Part shown: piece after piece, positions 32,998 to 42,123 of the stretch
Position numbering within the stretch: the first letter of the stretch is position 1
Layout of the letters: every line of letters begins with the position of its first letter
From: JAEUNJ01 sp052035955
GTDB lineage: Bacteria; Pseudomonadota; Gammaproteobacteria; Burkholderiales; Rhodocyclaceae
Direction of reading: 5' to 3'
DNA length: 64,000 nt
Assembly (NCBI GenBank): GCA_052035955.1
Contig: JBPOHD010000017.1
Location: 16,486 to 80,485, forward strand
Program-made: the position numbers and the translations under genes
Notes under the pieces: generated by a model
The model's database searches: none
Seen by the model: only the letters and a program-made list of their open reading frames with translations
Told to the model about the DNA's origin: nothing

Positions 32998-34704
32998 ATG
33001 TCCGCTGCAACCGCCGCCGTGAACCCGAACGAATCCTTCGAAGCCCTCTTCATGGAGAGCCTGTCGCGCCAGGAAATGCGCGCCGGCGAAGTCATCACGG
33101 CTGAAATCGTCCGCGTCGACCAGAATTTCGTGGTCGTGAACGCGGGCCTCAAATCCGAATCCTTCATTTCGGTCGACGAATTCAAGAACGACCGGGGCGA
33201 GGTCGAGGCCAACCCCGGCGACTTCGTGCAGGTCGCCATCGAGATGCTCGAGGACGGCTACGGCGAGACCCGCCTGTCCCGCGACAAGGCCAAGCGCATC
33301 GCTGCCTGGAACGACCTCGACAAGGCCCTGAACGACGGCATCCTGGTCAAGGGCGTCATCACCGGCAAGGTCAAGGGCGGCCTCACCGTCATGACCAACG
33401 GCATCCGCGCCTTCCTGCCCGGCTCCCTGGTGGACACCCGTCCCGTCAAGGACACCACCCCCTTCGAGGGCAAGGAATACGACTTCAAGGTCATCAAGCT
33501 CGACCGCAAGCGCAACAACGTGGTCCTCTCCCGCCGCGCCGTGCTGGAAGCCAACATGGGCGAGGAGCGCCAGAAGCTCCTGGAGAGCCTGCAGGAAGGC
33601 ACCATCGTCAAGGGCGTGGTCAAGAACATCACCGACTACGGCGCCTTCGTGGACCTGGGCGGCATCGACGGCCTGCTGCACATCACCGACCTGGCCTGGC
33701 GCCGCGTCCGCCACCCGAGCGAAGTGCTCACGGTCGGCGACGAGGTGACCGCCAAGGTGCTCAAGTTCGACCAGGAGAAGAACCGCGTCTCCCTGGGCAT
33801 GAAGCAGCTGGGCGAAGACCCGTGGGTGGGCATCGGCCGCCGCTATCCCTCCGGCACCCGCCTGTTCGGCAAGGTGACCAACCTGACCGACTACGGCGCC
33901 TTCGTCGAGATCGAGCAGGGCATCGAGGGCCTGGTGCACGTCTCCGAGATGGATTGGACCAACAAGAACATCCACCCGACCAAGGTCGTCCAACTGGGTG
34001 ACGAGGTCGAGGTCATGATCCTCGAGATCGACGAGGAGCGTCGCCGCATTTCCCTCGGCATGAAGCAGTGCATGGCCAACCCGTGGGAAGATTTCGCCAT
34101 GAACCACAAGAAGGGCGACAAGGTCCGCGGCGCCATCAAGTCCATCACCGACTTCGGCATCTTCATCGGCCTGCCCGGCGGCATCGACGGCCTCGTGCAC
34201 CTGTCCGACCTCTCCTGGTCCATGGCCGGCGAGGACGCCAAGCAGAACTACAAGAAGGGCGACGAGATCGAGGCGCTGGTGCTGTCCATCGACGTCGAAA
34301 AGGAGCGCATCTCCCTGGGCATCAAGCAGCTCGAGGGCGACCCCTTCACCAGCTTCATCGCCACCCACGACAAGAACAGCGTCGTTCCGGGCAAGGTGAA
34401 GAGCGTGGACGCCAAGGGTGCCGTCATCGACCTGGGCGGCGACATCGAGGGTTACCTGAGGGCTTCCGAAGCCTCCCGGGATCGCATCGAGGACCTGCGC
34501 AGCCTCTACAAGGAGGGCGACTCGGTCGAGGCCATGATCATCAACGTGGATCGCAAGTCCCGCTCGATCAACCTGTCGATCAAGGCCAAGGACCAGGCGG
34601 AACAGAACGAGGCCATGCAGAAGCTGGCCGCCGACACCTCGTCCGCCAGCAGCGGCACCACGAACCTCGGCGCCCTGCTGAAGGCCAAGCTCAACCAGCA
34701 GTAA
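32998..34704 (+). CDS. rpsA: 30S ribosomal protein S1
   Basis: A 568-residue protein with six S1 (OB-fold) domains. The first two are the ribosome-binding ones (GEVITAEIVRVDQNFVVVNAGLKSE; GVITGKVKGGLTVMTNGIRAFLPGS). The next four carry the regular G-x-V-x-x-I-T/S-D-[YF]-G-[AI]-F pattern ending in VSLGMKQ or ISLGMKQ. It unwinds and loads mRNA on the 30S subunit. The order cmk-rpsA-ihfB is conserved in proteobacteria. ATG 32998 is chosen; the ribosome site is poor, as is common for rpsA. Confidence 0.97.
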   Translation: MSAATAAVNPNESFEALFMESLSRQEMRAGEVITAEIVRVDQNFVVVNAGLKSESFISVDEFKNDRGEVEANPGDFVQVAIEMLEDGYGETRLSRDKAKRIAAWNDLDKALNDGILVKGVITGKVKGGLTVMTNGIRAFLPGSLVDTRPVKDTTPFEGKEYDFKVIKLDRKRNNVVLSRRAVLEANMGEERQKLLESLQEGTIVKGVVKNITDYGAFVDLGGIDGLLHITDLAWRRVRHPSEVLTVGDEVTAKVLKFDQEKNRVSLGMKQLGEDPWVGIGRRYPSGTRLFGKVTNLTDYGAFVEIEQGIEGLVHVSEMDWTNKNIHPTKVVQLGDEVEVMILEIDEERRRISLGMKQCMANPWEDFAMNHKKGDKVRGAIKSITDFGIFIGLPGGIDGLVHLSDLSWSMAGEDAKQNYKKGDEIEALVLSIDVEKERISLGIKQLEGDPFTSFIATHDKNSVVPGKVKSVDAKGAVIDLGGDIEGYLRASEASRDRIEDLRSLYKEGDSVEAMIINVDRKSRSINLSIKAKDQAEQNEAMQKLAADTSSASSGTTNLGALLKAKLNQQ

Positions 34705-34725
34705 TCACGTCCGGCAGGCGCGATC

Positions 34726-35010
34726 ATGACCAAGTCCGAGTTGATTGCCAGGCTGGCGGCCCGCTTCCCGCAACTGGTGGCGAAGGACGCCGACTTCGCG
34801 GTCAAGATGATCCTCGATGCGATGACCACGGCATTGGCCCGGGGCGATCGCATCGAGATCCGCGGTTTCGGCAGCTTTGCCCTCAACTACCGGCCGCCGC
34901 GGACGGGGCGCAATCCCAAGTCGGGGGAGAAGGTGCAGGTACCGGAAAAGTACGTGCCCCATTTCAAGGCCGGCAAGGAATTGCGGGAGCGGGTGGACGA
35001 GACCACCTGA
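34726..35010 (+). CDS. ihfB: Integration host factor subunit beta
   Basis: A 94-residue HU/IHF-family DNA-bending protein that dimerises with IHF-alpha. It shows MTKSELIARLAARFPQL at the N terminus, then RIEIRGFGSFALNYRPPRTGRNPKSG, which is the beta-arm with the intercalating proline (RNPKSG). ATG 34726 follows GGCAGGCGCG. It probably shares the rpsA transcript and ends at the hairpin beginning at 35036. Confidence 0.96.
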   Translation: MTKSELIARLAARFPQLVAKDADFAVKMILDAMTTALARGDRIEIRGFGSFALNYRPPRTGRNPKSGEKVQVPEKYVPHFKAGKELRERVDETT

Positions 35011-35035
35011 CGCCATGATCGCCCAGTGGTTGCAA

Positions 35036-35067
35036 GGCGGCGCCCCTGGGGGGGTGTCGCCTTTTTT
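35036..35067 (+). terminator. Rho-independent terminator after ihfB
   Basis: GGCGGCGCCCC pairs with GGGGTGTCGCC (two G-U wobbles) and is followed by six T residues. It closes the rpsA-ihfB transcription unit. Confidence 0.75.
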
Positions 35068-35094
35068 CATGCCTGTCGAGGAATCCGGCTCCCG

Positions 35095-35349
35095 ATGATG
35101 CGAGTTCTGGTCTGGTTGCTGCGGGGGGTGGCCTTCGTGCTGCTGCTCGGGCTCGCGATCAAGAACGATCGCGCCGTCGAGCTGCGCTTCTTCCTCGACA
35201 CCGGCGTGGTGGCCCCGCTTTCGCTGGTCATTCTCGCCGCATTCGCGGCCGGCACCGTCGTCGGCGTCACTGCGGCCCTGGTCACCCTGGTGCGCCAGCG
35301 CCGGGACATCTCGCGCTTGAAGCGCGCCTCGGGGGAGGAGGCCGGCTGA
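35095..35349 (+). CDS. lapA: LapA-domain inner membrane protein
   Basis: An 84-residue protein of the LapA/DUF1049 family: two transmembrane helices (VLVWLLRGVAFVLLLGLAI and PLSLVILAAFAAGTVVGVTAALVTLV) separated by NDRAVELRFFLDTGV, with a short basic C-terminal tail. It is encoded immediately before lapB with overlapping stop and start. In E. coli LapA associates with LapB in control of lipopolysaccharide synthesis. Two ATG codons occur in a row; the first, at 35095, follows GAGGAA. Confidence 0.88.
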   Translation: MMRVLVWLLRGVAFVLLLGLAIKNDRAVELRFFLDTGVVAPLSLVILAAFAAGTVVGVTAALVTLVRQRRDISRLKRASGEEAG

Positions 35350-36524
35350 TGGGAATCGAACTCTGGTGGCTGCTCGCACTGCCCGCCTTCTTCGTCATGG
35401 GCTGGGTGGCGGCACGCATCGACATCAAGCATGTGATCCGCGAGTCCCAGGCGCTGCCCCGCTCCTATTTCAAGGGACTCAACTTCCTGCTCAACGAACA
35501 GCCCGACAAGGCCATCGAGGCCTTCATCGAGGCGGCCCGCGTGGACCCGGAGACGGTCGAACTGCACTTCGCCCTCGGCAGCCTGTTCCGCCGGCGCGGC
35601 GAAACCGATCGGGCGATCCGCATGCACCAGAACCTGATCGATCGCGATGGACTGTCCGAGCCCCAGCGCCTGCAGGCCCTGGCCGAACTGGGCCAGGACT
35701 ACCTGAAGGCCGGCCTGCTCGACCGGGCCGAGGAAATCTTCGTCCGGCTGCGGGGGACGTCCCACGACGAGGAGGCCCTGAAATGCCTGCTGGAGATCTA
35801 CCAGCAGGAGAAGGAATGGGGCAAGGCGATCACCATCGCCCAGGCCATGCCCGATCATGCCGACCACCTGTGGCGGCGCAAGATGGCCCAGTTCTACTGC
35901 GAACTCGCCTCCGGCGAGATCCTCCACGGGAGGTCCGCCGAGGCCCGCGGCATGCTCGAGGAGGCGCTGGCCAACCACCGCAAGTGCGTGCGCGCCGCCA
36001 TCCTCCAGGGCGATCTGGCCTGGAGCGAGAACGATGCGGAAACGGCCATCGAGGCCTGGAAGCGCGTCGAGGGCCAGGACCCCGTCTACCTGGCCCTGGT
36101 GGCCGGCAAGCTCATGGAAGCCCACCGCAAGGTCGGCCGTGCCGAGCCGGGCACGCAGTTGCTGCGCGGCTACCTCGAACGCCATCCGTCCCTGGACCTG
36201 CTGGACGAAGTCTTCCAGGCGGAACTGGAATCCGGCGGCGCCGAGGCCGCCTACAAGCTGGTGCGCGACGAACTTCGCCGAAATCCCACCCTCCTCGGGC
36301 TGGACAAGCTGCTCGAGGCCCAGATCCTGGTCTCCCCCGTGGAACGGCGGGCCGACCTGGAACTGATCCGCAACCTGATCCACGGCCACACCCGCCGTGT
36401 CGCCCGCTACCGCTGCGACGAGTGCGGTTTCAAGGCCCGCCAGTTCTACTGGCGATGCCCGGCCTGCGGCGGCTGGGAATCCTTCCCGCCGCGGCGCACC
36501 GAGGAATTCGACCTGGCGCCCTGA
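35349..36524 (+). CDS. lapB: Lipopolysaccharide assembly protein LapB (YciM)
   Basis: A 391-residue protein with one N-terminal transmembrane helix (WWLLALPAFFVMGWVAARID), then a run of TPR helices (ALPRSYFKGLNFLLNEQPDKAIEAFIEAARVDPE onward). A C-terminal rubredoxin-like metal knuckle has two CxxC pairs (YRCDECGFK and WRCPACGGW). LapB promotes FtsH-mediated turnover of LpxC and so limits lipid A synthesis. Its start overlaps the lapA stop. The tail after the knuckle is short, as in the family. Confidence 0.95.
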   Translation: MGIELWWLLALPAFFVMGWVAARIDIKHVIRESQALPRSYFKGLNFLLNEQPDKAIEAFIEAARVDPETVELHFALGSLFRRRGETDRAIRMHQNLIDRDGLSEPQRLQALAELGQDYLKAGLLDRAEEIFVRLRGTSHDEEALKCLLEIYQQEKEWGKAITIAQAMPDHADHLWRRKMAQFYCELASGEILHGRSAEARGMLEEALANHRKCVRAAILQGDLAWSENDAETAIEAWKRVEGQDPVYLALVAGKLMEAHRKVGRAEPGTQLLRGYLERHPSLDLLDEVFQAELESGGAEAAYKLVRDELRRNPTLLGLDKLLEAQILVSPVERRADLELIRNLIHGHTRRVARYRCDECGFKARQFYWRCPACGGWESFPPRRTEEFDLAP

Positions 36525-36541
36525 CGCGGCCGCCCCACCCC

Positions 36542-37480
36542 ATGGCCATGAAACTGCCCGATACCTCCCATGCCCCCATCCTCGTCGTCGGCGACGTGAT
36601 GCTCGATCGCTACTGGTTCGGCGACGTCTCCCGGATATCCCCCGAGGCGCCGGTCCCCGTCGTCAAGGTGGACCGCTCCGAAGAGCGGCCCGGCGGCGCC
36701 GCCAACGTGGCTCGCAATTGCGTGGCCCTGGGTTCGCCGAGCACCCTGCTTTCGGTGGTCGGCGCCGACGAGGCCGGGGCGGCCCTGGCGCGCCTGCTGC
36801 GCGACGCCGGCGTGGATTCCAGCCTGCACGAGGACGTCCAGATCTCGACCACCGTCAAGCTTCGGGTCGTGGCACGCCAGCAGCAATTGCTGCGCATCGA
36901 TTTCGAGAACTCGCCCAACCACGAAGTCCTCAAGGCCAAGCTGGCCGACTACGCGGAGCGGCTGCCCGGCTGCCGGGTGGTGATCCTGTCCGATTACGGC
37001 AAAGGCGGCCTGGCCCACATCGGCGATATGATCCGCCTGGCTAGGGAGGCCGGCAAACCGGTCCTGGTGGACCCCAAGGGCGAGGACTACGAGCGCTATC
37101 GCGGCGCCACCCTGCTGACGCCCAACCGGGCCGAACTGCGCCAGGTCGTCGGCCGCTGGGGCGACGAGGCGACCCTGGCCGCCAAGGCCGAGCGCCTGCG
37201 CCGCGACCTCGGCCTCGAGGGGCTGCTGGTCACCCGTTCCGAGGAAGGCATGACCCTGTTCACCGCCGACGGGGCGCACCACGAACCGGCCGTGGCGCGG
37301 GAAGTCTATGACGTGTCCGGCGCCGGCGACACCGTGATCGGCACCCTGGCGGTTATGATGGCGGCGGGCCTGGACCTGCCGACGGCCATGGGCCTGGCCA
37401 ACAAGGCGGCCGGCGTCGTCGTCGGCAAGTTGGGCACCGCCACCTGCAGCCGGGCCGAACTGGAGGCCGCCTGCGCATAA
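36542..37480 (+). CDS. rfaE1: D-glycero-beta-D-manno-heptose-7-phosphate kinase
   Basis: A 312-residue PfkB-family sugar kinase corresponding to the N-terminal half of HldE; the adenylyltransferase half is absent, so rfaE2 should be elsewhere. Motifs are VVGDVMLDRYWFGDV, RPGGAANVARNC, and the C-terminal PfkB signature DVSGAGDTVIGTLA with the catalytic Asp. It makes heptose 1,7-bisphosphate for the lipopolysaccharide inner core. Its neighbour rfaD acts later in the same pathway. An ATG at 36542 is followed closely by a second in-frame ATG. Confidence 0.95.
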   Translation: MAMKLPDTSHAPILVVGDVMLDRYWFGDVSRISPEAPVPVVKVDRSEERPGGAANVARNCVALGSPSTLLSVVGADEAGAALARLLRDAGVDSSLHEDVQISTTVKLRVVARQQQLLRIDFENSPNHEVLKAKLADYAERLPGCRVVILSDYGKGGLAHIGDMIRLAREAGKPVLVDPKGEDYERYRGATLLTPNRAELRQVVGRWGDEATLAAKAERLRRDLGLEGLLVTRSEEGMTLFTADGAHHEPAVAREVYDVSGAGDTVIGTLAVMMAAGLDLPTAMGLANKAAGVVVGKLGTATCSRAELEAACA

Positions 37481-37593
37481 AATGACCGGGTGTCGCCCGC
37501 CCCGGGCTGGGGGCGGGGACGTGCGGCGGCTTGCCGGCCCGGTTCCAACGACAGACCGGCCGTCCCCGGCCGGGACGGCAAAGCGGAGATTCC

Positions 37594-38586
37594 ATGTACA
37601 CCATCGTCACGGGCGCCTGCGGCTTCATCGGCGCCAACCTGGTCAAGGCCCTCAACGACAAGGGCATCACCGACATCATCGCGGTGGACAACCTGAAGCG
37701 GGCGGACAAGTTCCGCAACCTCGTGGATTGCGAGGTCGCCGACTACCTGGACAAGGAGAGCTTCATGGCCCTGGTGGCCGACGGCTACTTCGACGACGGC
37801 GTCGAGGCGGTCTTCCACCAGGGAGCGTGCTCCGACACCATGGAGACCGACGGCCGCTACATGATGGAGAACAACTACCGCTATTCCCTGGACCTGATGG
37901 ACTGGTGCCAGGACCAGCGGGTGCCCTTCCTCTATGCCTCGTCGGCCTCGGTCTACGGCGGTGGCGGCGTGTTCCGCGAGGAGCGCGAGTTCGAGTCGCC
38001 CCTGAACGTCTATGGATACTCGAAGTTCCTCTTCGACCAGATCGTCCGCCGGCGGCTCACCGACGCCGGCGCCCAGATCACCGGCTTCCGCTATTTCAAC
38101 GTCTATGGACCCCGGGAGCAGCACAAGGCGCGCATGGCCTCCGTCGCCTTCCATTTCTTCAACCAGTACCGGGCCGAGGGCAAGGTGCGCCTGTTCCAGG
38201 GCACGGCCGGTTATGCCAACGGCGAGCAGCGCCGCGACTTCGTCTTCATCGACGACGTGGTGAAGGTGAACCTGCATTTCCTGGAGAGCGGCGTCTCCGG
38301 CATCTACAACCTGGGCACCGGCCGCGCCCAGAGCTTCAACGACGTGGCAGTGGCCACCGTCAATGCCTGCCGGTCCGCCGAGGGAATGGCGACCCGTACC
38401 CTGGCCGAACTTCAGGCCGAGGGCATCATCGAGTACGTCGCCTTCCCCGAGGCCCTCAAGGGCAAGTACCAGAGCTATACCGAGGCCGACCTGACGCAAC
38501 TGCGGGCCGCCGGCTACGAGGCGCCCTTCGCGACGGTCGAGCAGGGCGTGGCCGCCTACGTGGCGCACATGCAGAAGGCATCCTGA
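37594..38586 (+). CDS. rfaD: ADP-L-glycero-D-manno-heptose 6-epimerase
   Basis: A 330-residue extended short-chain dehydrogenase. The NADP site is TIVTGACGFIGANLVKAL; the Ser/Tyr/Lys triad lies in LYASSASVYGG and NVYGYSKFLFD; the heptose-binding region is FRYFNVYGPREQHKARMAS. It completes the ADP-heptose pathway begun by rfaE1. ATG 37594 follows GCGGAGATTCC. The 113-base gap before it includes a GC-rich stretch in which I saw no clear promoter. Confidence 0.97.
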   Translation: MYTIVTGACGFIGANLVKALNDKGITDIIAVDNLKRADKFRNLVDCEVADYLDKESFMALVADGYFDDGVEAVFHQGACSDTMETDGRYMMENNYRYSLDLMDWCQDQRVPFLYASSASVYGGGGVFREEREFESPLNVYGYSKFLFDQIVRRRLTDAGAQITGFRYFNVYGPREQHKARMASVAFHFFNQYRAEGKVRLFQGTAGYANGEQRRDFVFIDDVVKVNLHFLESGVSGIYNLGTGRAQSFNDVAVATVNACRSAEGMATRTLAELQAEGIIEYVAFPEALKGKYQSYTEADLTQLRAAGYEAPFATVEQGVAAYVAHMQKAS

Positions 38587-38600
38587 GGCGGAGCGCGGAC

Positions 38601-39500
38601 ATGGACAAGGCCCTCGAGGACTTCGTCGGCAACACTCCCCTGGTGAGGCTGAAGCGCCTGCCGGGGCCCGACAACGAGCGAAGGAACAACGTCATCCTGG
38701 CCAAGCTGGAGGGCAACAACCCGGCCGGCTCGGTGAAGGACAGGCCGGCCCTGTCCATGATCGCCCGGGCCGAGGCCCGGGGCACCATCAGGCCCGGCGA
38801 CACCCTGATCGAGGCGACCTCCGGAAATACCGGCATTGCCCTGGCCATGGCTGCCGCCATGGGCGGCTACCGCATGGTCCTGATCATGCCCGAGAACCAG
38901 AGCATCGAGCGCGTCCAGACCATGAAGGCCTACGGCGCCGAGATGATCCTGACGCCGCGGGCGGGAGGCATGGAAGCGGCCCGGGACCTGGCCGAGAAGA
39001 TGGTCGCCGAAGGACGCGGCATCATGCTCGACCAGTTCGCCAACCCCGACAATCCGCTGGCCCACTACGAGGGCACCGGGCCGGAAATCTGGCGCGATAC
39101 CGGCGGCCGGATCACCCACTTCGTCTCCAGCATGGGGACCACGGGCACCATCATGGGCTGCTCCCGCTTCCTGAAGGAGCGGAATCCCGCCATCGCCATC
39201 GTCGGCTGCCAGCCCGCCGACGGTTCCCAGATTCCCGGCATCCGCAAGTGGCCCGAGGCCTACCTGCCGAAGATCTTCGACCGCAGCCGCGTCGACCGGG
39301 TCGAGTCCGTGAGTCAGGCCGAGGCCGAGGAAATGACCCGGCGGCTGGCCCGGGAGGAGGGCATCTTCGCCGGCGTCTCGTCGGGAGGTGCCCTGCACGT
39401 GGCCCTGCGGGTCGCCCGGGAACTGGAGAATGCGGTCGTCGTGACCATTGTCTGCGATCGTGGCGACCGTTACCTCACGACGGGCGTTTTCCCCGCCTGA
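38601..39500 (+). CDS. cysM: Cysteine synthase B (O-acetylserine sulfhydrylase)
   Basis: A 299-residue PLP enzyme of the beta-substituting family. The PLP lysine is in NNPAGSVKDRPAL, the phosphate-binding loop is SSMGTTGTIMG and the substrate loop is EATSGNTGIAL. The CysM-type sequence RPALSMI follows the lysine. It makes cysteine from O-acetylserine and can use thiosulfate. It is 14 bases after rfaD. The frame of the downstream YdbH gene may begin very near its end. Confidence 0.95.
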   Translation: MDKALEDFVGNTPLVRLKRLPGPDNERRNNVILAKLEGNNPAGSVKDRPALSMIARAEARGTIRPGDTLIEATSGNTGIALAMAAAMGGYRMVLIMPENQSIERVQTMKAYGAEMILTPRAGGMEAARDLAEKMVAEGRGIMLDQFANPDNPLAHYEGTGPEIWRDTGGRITHFVSSMGTTGTIMGCSRFLKERNPAIAIVGCQPADGSQIPGIRKWPEAYLPKIFDRSRVDRVESVSQAEAEEMTRRLAREEGIFAGVSSGGALHVALRVARELENAVVVTIVCDRGDRYLTTGVFPA

Positions 39501-39537
39501 GCGTCGTTGCGGTCGCGGCGCGGCACCCCCGGCCGCG

Positions 39538-41469
39538 TTGGCCGGAGGGTGCCGACTCGCCGGCCTGGCCGCCGCCCTCCTGTTCTTCCTCGACCCCTGT
39601 CCGGCGGTCGCCGCCGGGCTGGTCATGAGCCTCGAGAACATCCGCCATCCGGCCGTCGAGGCCGACGGCGTCGCCGTCACGATCGACGACCTGGGCAGCG
39701 GCGAAGCCGACCTCCGATTTGCCCGCCTGCGCATCGCCGGCGTCGAATACAGCGACCTCGCGGTGCATTGCCAGGGCTTCGCCATCGACGGCGACGGCAT
39801 CCGCTGCCCGCGCGGCAGCATCCGCCGCGGCGGTCCCCGCGGTGCCGACCGTCCGGCCCTGCCTTTCTCCTTTTCCTACCGGCCTCGGGATGGCCGCCTC
39901 GAACTGGAGGTCGCCGGTGCCGACGCCCTTGCCTGGTCGCCCCTGGTGAAGCGCATGCGCGGCTGGAAACCGGAAGGCCTCGCCGAGTTCCGCCTGGTCG
40001 CCGACCGGCGCCAGGCGGGCCTGAGCCTGTCGCTGCGGGGCCTGCGATTCGCCGGCCCCGAGGGTGACATCGCCGGCGACGGGATCGATCTGCACGTGTC
40101 CGCCCGGGCCGAACGGAGGGAGGCCGGTTGGACCTGGTCCGCCGCCGCCGACTGGTCGGCCGGCGTCCTGCACTGGGCACCCTGGACCCGACGGGGCGGC
40201 GTCCGGATCACGGCGGAAGGCGAACTCGACGACCGGGAATTGCGGGTCGATCTCGCCCGCCTGGATCTCGAGGGCCTCGGCGGCGTGACGGCCAGCCTGG
40301 GTTGGGACCGGGAGCGGGGCGCGCCGAATCGATGGGGTTTCGTCACCGAATCCCTGGATCTGGAGACCGCCATGCGGGAGTGGGGGCAACCCTGGCTCGA
40401 CCAGTTCGGTGCGCCCCGGTTCCGCGCCGACGGCAGCATGCGCTTCGCCGCCGAGTGGTCGGCCGGCCAGATGCGCAGCCTCTACGCCGGGCTGGAGGAC
40501 GCCAGGCTGGCCGACGAATCCGGGCACCTGGTACTGGAGGGCATCAATGCCAGGATTCCCTGGGATCCGGCAACGCCGTCGGAGGCCGAATTCGGCATCG
40601 CCGGCGGTCGCCTGGGCGAGCTTCCGGTCGGCGGCTTCCGAATCGCCGCGACCCTGCGCGGCCATGCCATGGCCATCGGCCGCCTGGACATGCCGCTGCT
40701 GGACGGCAGGCTGAGGATCGACGACCTGGTGGCTACCGTCGACCCCGATACCGGCAGATGGCGCGGACACTTCGCCGGCGGCGTCGAGGGTGTTTCCATG
40801 GCCAAGCTGTCCTCCGCCCTGAAGCTTCCCGCCATGGGCGGAAGCCTGAGCGCCCGCATCCCCGGCGCCACCTATGCCGACCGCCTCCTCGCGCTGGAAG
40901 GGACCCTGGACATGGAGGTCTTCGACGGCCGCCTGCGGGCGAGCGACCTGCGCGTCGTCGATCCCCTCCGTCCCGGGCAGCGCTTCGTCGCCGACGTCGA
41001 GGCCCGGGGCCTGGACCTGGGCCTGCTGACCCGCACGTTTTCCTTCGGCAGCATCGAGGGGCGCTTCGATGCCGACATCCGCGGCCTGGAACTGCAGGGT
41101 TGGTCGCCCAGGCGTTTCGACGCCAGTTTCCGCAGCAGCCCGGGCGACTATCCGCGCAGCATCAGTCGAGGCGCCCTGCGCGACATCTCCGCCCTCGGCG
41201 GGGCGGCCGGCGCCGACGCGGTGCAGGCCAGCCCGGCCGGCCTGGCGAGCAGCTTCTCCTACCGGCGCATCGGCATCGGCTGCGTCCTGGCGGGCGGTGT
41301 CTGCCGATTGCAGGGCCTGGCCGACGAAGGCGAGGGACAGTTGCTGGTCGAGGGTGCCGGAATCCCCTCCGTCAGGGTCATCGGCTACAATCGCGCGATC
41401 GATTGGAACCTGCTGGTGTCCCGCATCCAGGCGGTGATCGCAGGTCGGGTCAAGGCCGAGATCGAATGA
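39538..41469 (+). CDS. ydbH: YdbH-family AsmA-like envelope protein
   Basis: A roughly 643-residue protein with an N-terminal hydrophobic segment (LAGLAAALLFFLDPCPAVAA), then a long all-beta region of repeated amphipathic strands, as in AsmA/TamB-like lipid-transfer bridges. The start is uncertain: no ATG is available, and the TTG at 39538 places the signal segment at the N terminus; an alternative lies upstream inside cysM. Identification rests mainly on being followed by ynbE and ydbL, the conserved ydbH-ynbE-ydbL operon. In E. coli YdbH pairs with the lipoprotein YnbE to move phospholipid to the outer membrane. Confidence 0.8.
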   Translation: MAGGCRLAGLAAALLFFLDPCPAVAAGLVMSLENIRHPAVEADGVAVTIDDLGSGEADLRFARLRIAGVEYSDLAVHCQGFAIDGDGIRCPRGSIRRGGPRGADRPALPFSFSYRPRDGRLELEVAGADALAWSPLVKRMRGWKPEGLAEFRLVADRRQAGLSLSLRGLRFAGPEGDIAGDGIDLHVSARAERREAGWTWSAAADWSAGVLHWAPWTRRGGVRITAEGELDDRELRVDLARLDLEGLGGVTASLGWDRERGAPNRWGFVTESLDLETAMREWGQPWLDQFGAPRFRADGSMRFAAEWSAGQMRSLYAGLEDARLADESGHLVLEGINARIPWDPATPSEAEFGIAGGRLGELPVGGFRIAATLRGHAMAIGRLDMPLLDGRLRIDDLVATVDPDTGRWRGHFAGGVEGVSMAKLSSALKLPAMGGSLSARIPGATYADRLLALEGTLDMEVFDGRLRASDLRVVDPLRPGQRFVADVEARGLDLGLLTRTFSFGSIEGRFDADIRGLELQGWSPRRFDASFRSSPGDYPRSISRGALRDISALGGAAGADAVQASPAGLASSFSYRRIGIGCVLAGGVCRLQGLADEGEGQLLVEGAGIPSVRVIGYNRAIDWNLLVSRIQAVIAGRVKAEIE

Positions 41470-41480
41470 GGGATATCCCG

Positions 41481-41699
41481 ATGTATTGGATTCGCCGTCG
41501 GCTTCGACGGCCCGCCCTGGGCGCCATGGCCTTCCTGGCCGTATCGGCGGGCGGCTGCATCACGATCAACATCTATTTCCCGGCCTCGGCGGTGGAGAAG
41601 GCCGCCGACCGGATCATCGACCAGGTGTGGCAATCGCGTGCGCCCGAACGGCCGCCGGCCTTCGGCGGGCAGGCGCCCGCGTCGGAGGCGGCGCGATGA
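41481..41699 (+). CDS. ynbE: YnbE-family outer membrane lipoprotein
   Basis: A 72-residue lipoprotein. It has an N-terminal RRRLRRP, a hydrophobic stretch, and the cysteine in VSAGGCITINIYFPASAVEKAA, a sequence characteristic of YnbE. The beta-strand ITINIYFP after the Cys is the segment known to continue the YdbH groove. ATG 41481 has GAGGGA seven bases ahead; the ATG at 41466 overlaps the ydbH stop and is an alternative. Its stop overlaps ydbL (ATGA). Confidence 0.88.
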   Translation: MYWIRRRLRRPALGAMAFLAVSAGGCITINIYFPASAVEKAADRIIDQVWQSRAPERPPAFGGQAPASEAAR

Positions 41700-42109
41700 G
41701 GCACTGGCGTGCCGCCGCCGTTTCCATGGCCCTCTGGGGGGGCGTCGTCGCGGCGGAGGAAATCGACCTGGCCTCGCCGGCCATTGCCCGGTTGACCGCC
41801 GCCATGTCCGAGCGGCACGCCCGGTTGAGGCCCTTGTACGAAAGCGGCGCGGTGGCCCTGGCCCGCAACGGCGGCGTCGTCCTCCGGGATGCCAGCGTCC
41901 TGGGTCCCGGCCAGCGCCAGGCGGCCGGCGCCCTGGTGGCGGAGGAAAACGCCGATCGCGTCGCCCTCTACCGGGAACTTGCCCGGGCCAGCGGCAATCC
42001 GGGCTGGGAACCGGACATCCGCGCCACCTTCGGGCAACGCTGGATAGACCGTGCACCTTCCCGCTGGTGGGTGCAGGGCGCCACCGGCGCCTGGCAGCAG
42101 AAGCCCTGA
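41696..42109 (+). CDS. ydbL: YdbL-family (DUF1318) periplasmic protein
   Basis: A 137-residue protein with a short signal peptide (WRAAAVSMALWGGVVAAEE), then the DUF1318 helical domain: MSERHARLRPLYESGAVALARNGGVVLRDAS, EENADRVALYRELARASGNP. In E. coli YdbL modulates the YdbH-YnbE bridge. The start overlaps the ynbE stop by ATGA. The C terminus WQQKP is normal for such proteins. It is part of the three-gene operon. Confidence 0.87.
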   Translation: MRHWRAAAVSMALWGGVVAAEEIDLASPAIARLTAAMSERHARLRPLYESGAVALARNGGVVLRDASVLGPGQRQAAGALVAEENADRVALYRELARASGNPGWEPDIRATFGQRWIDRAPSRWWVQGATGAWQQKP

Positions 42110-42123
42110 ACCCGGACCGACCC

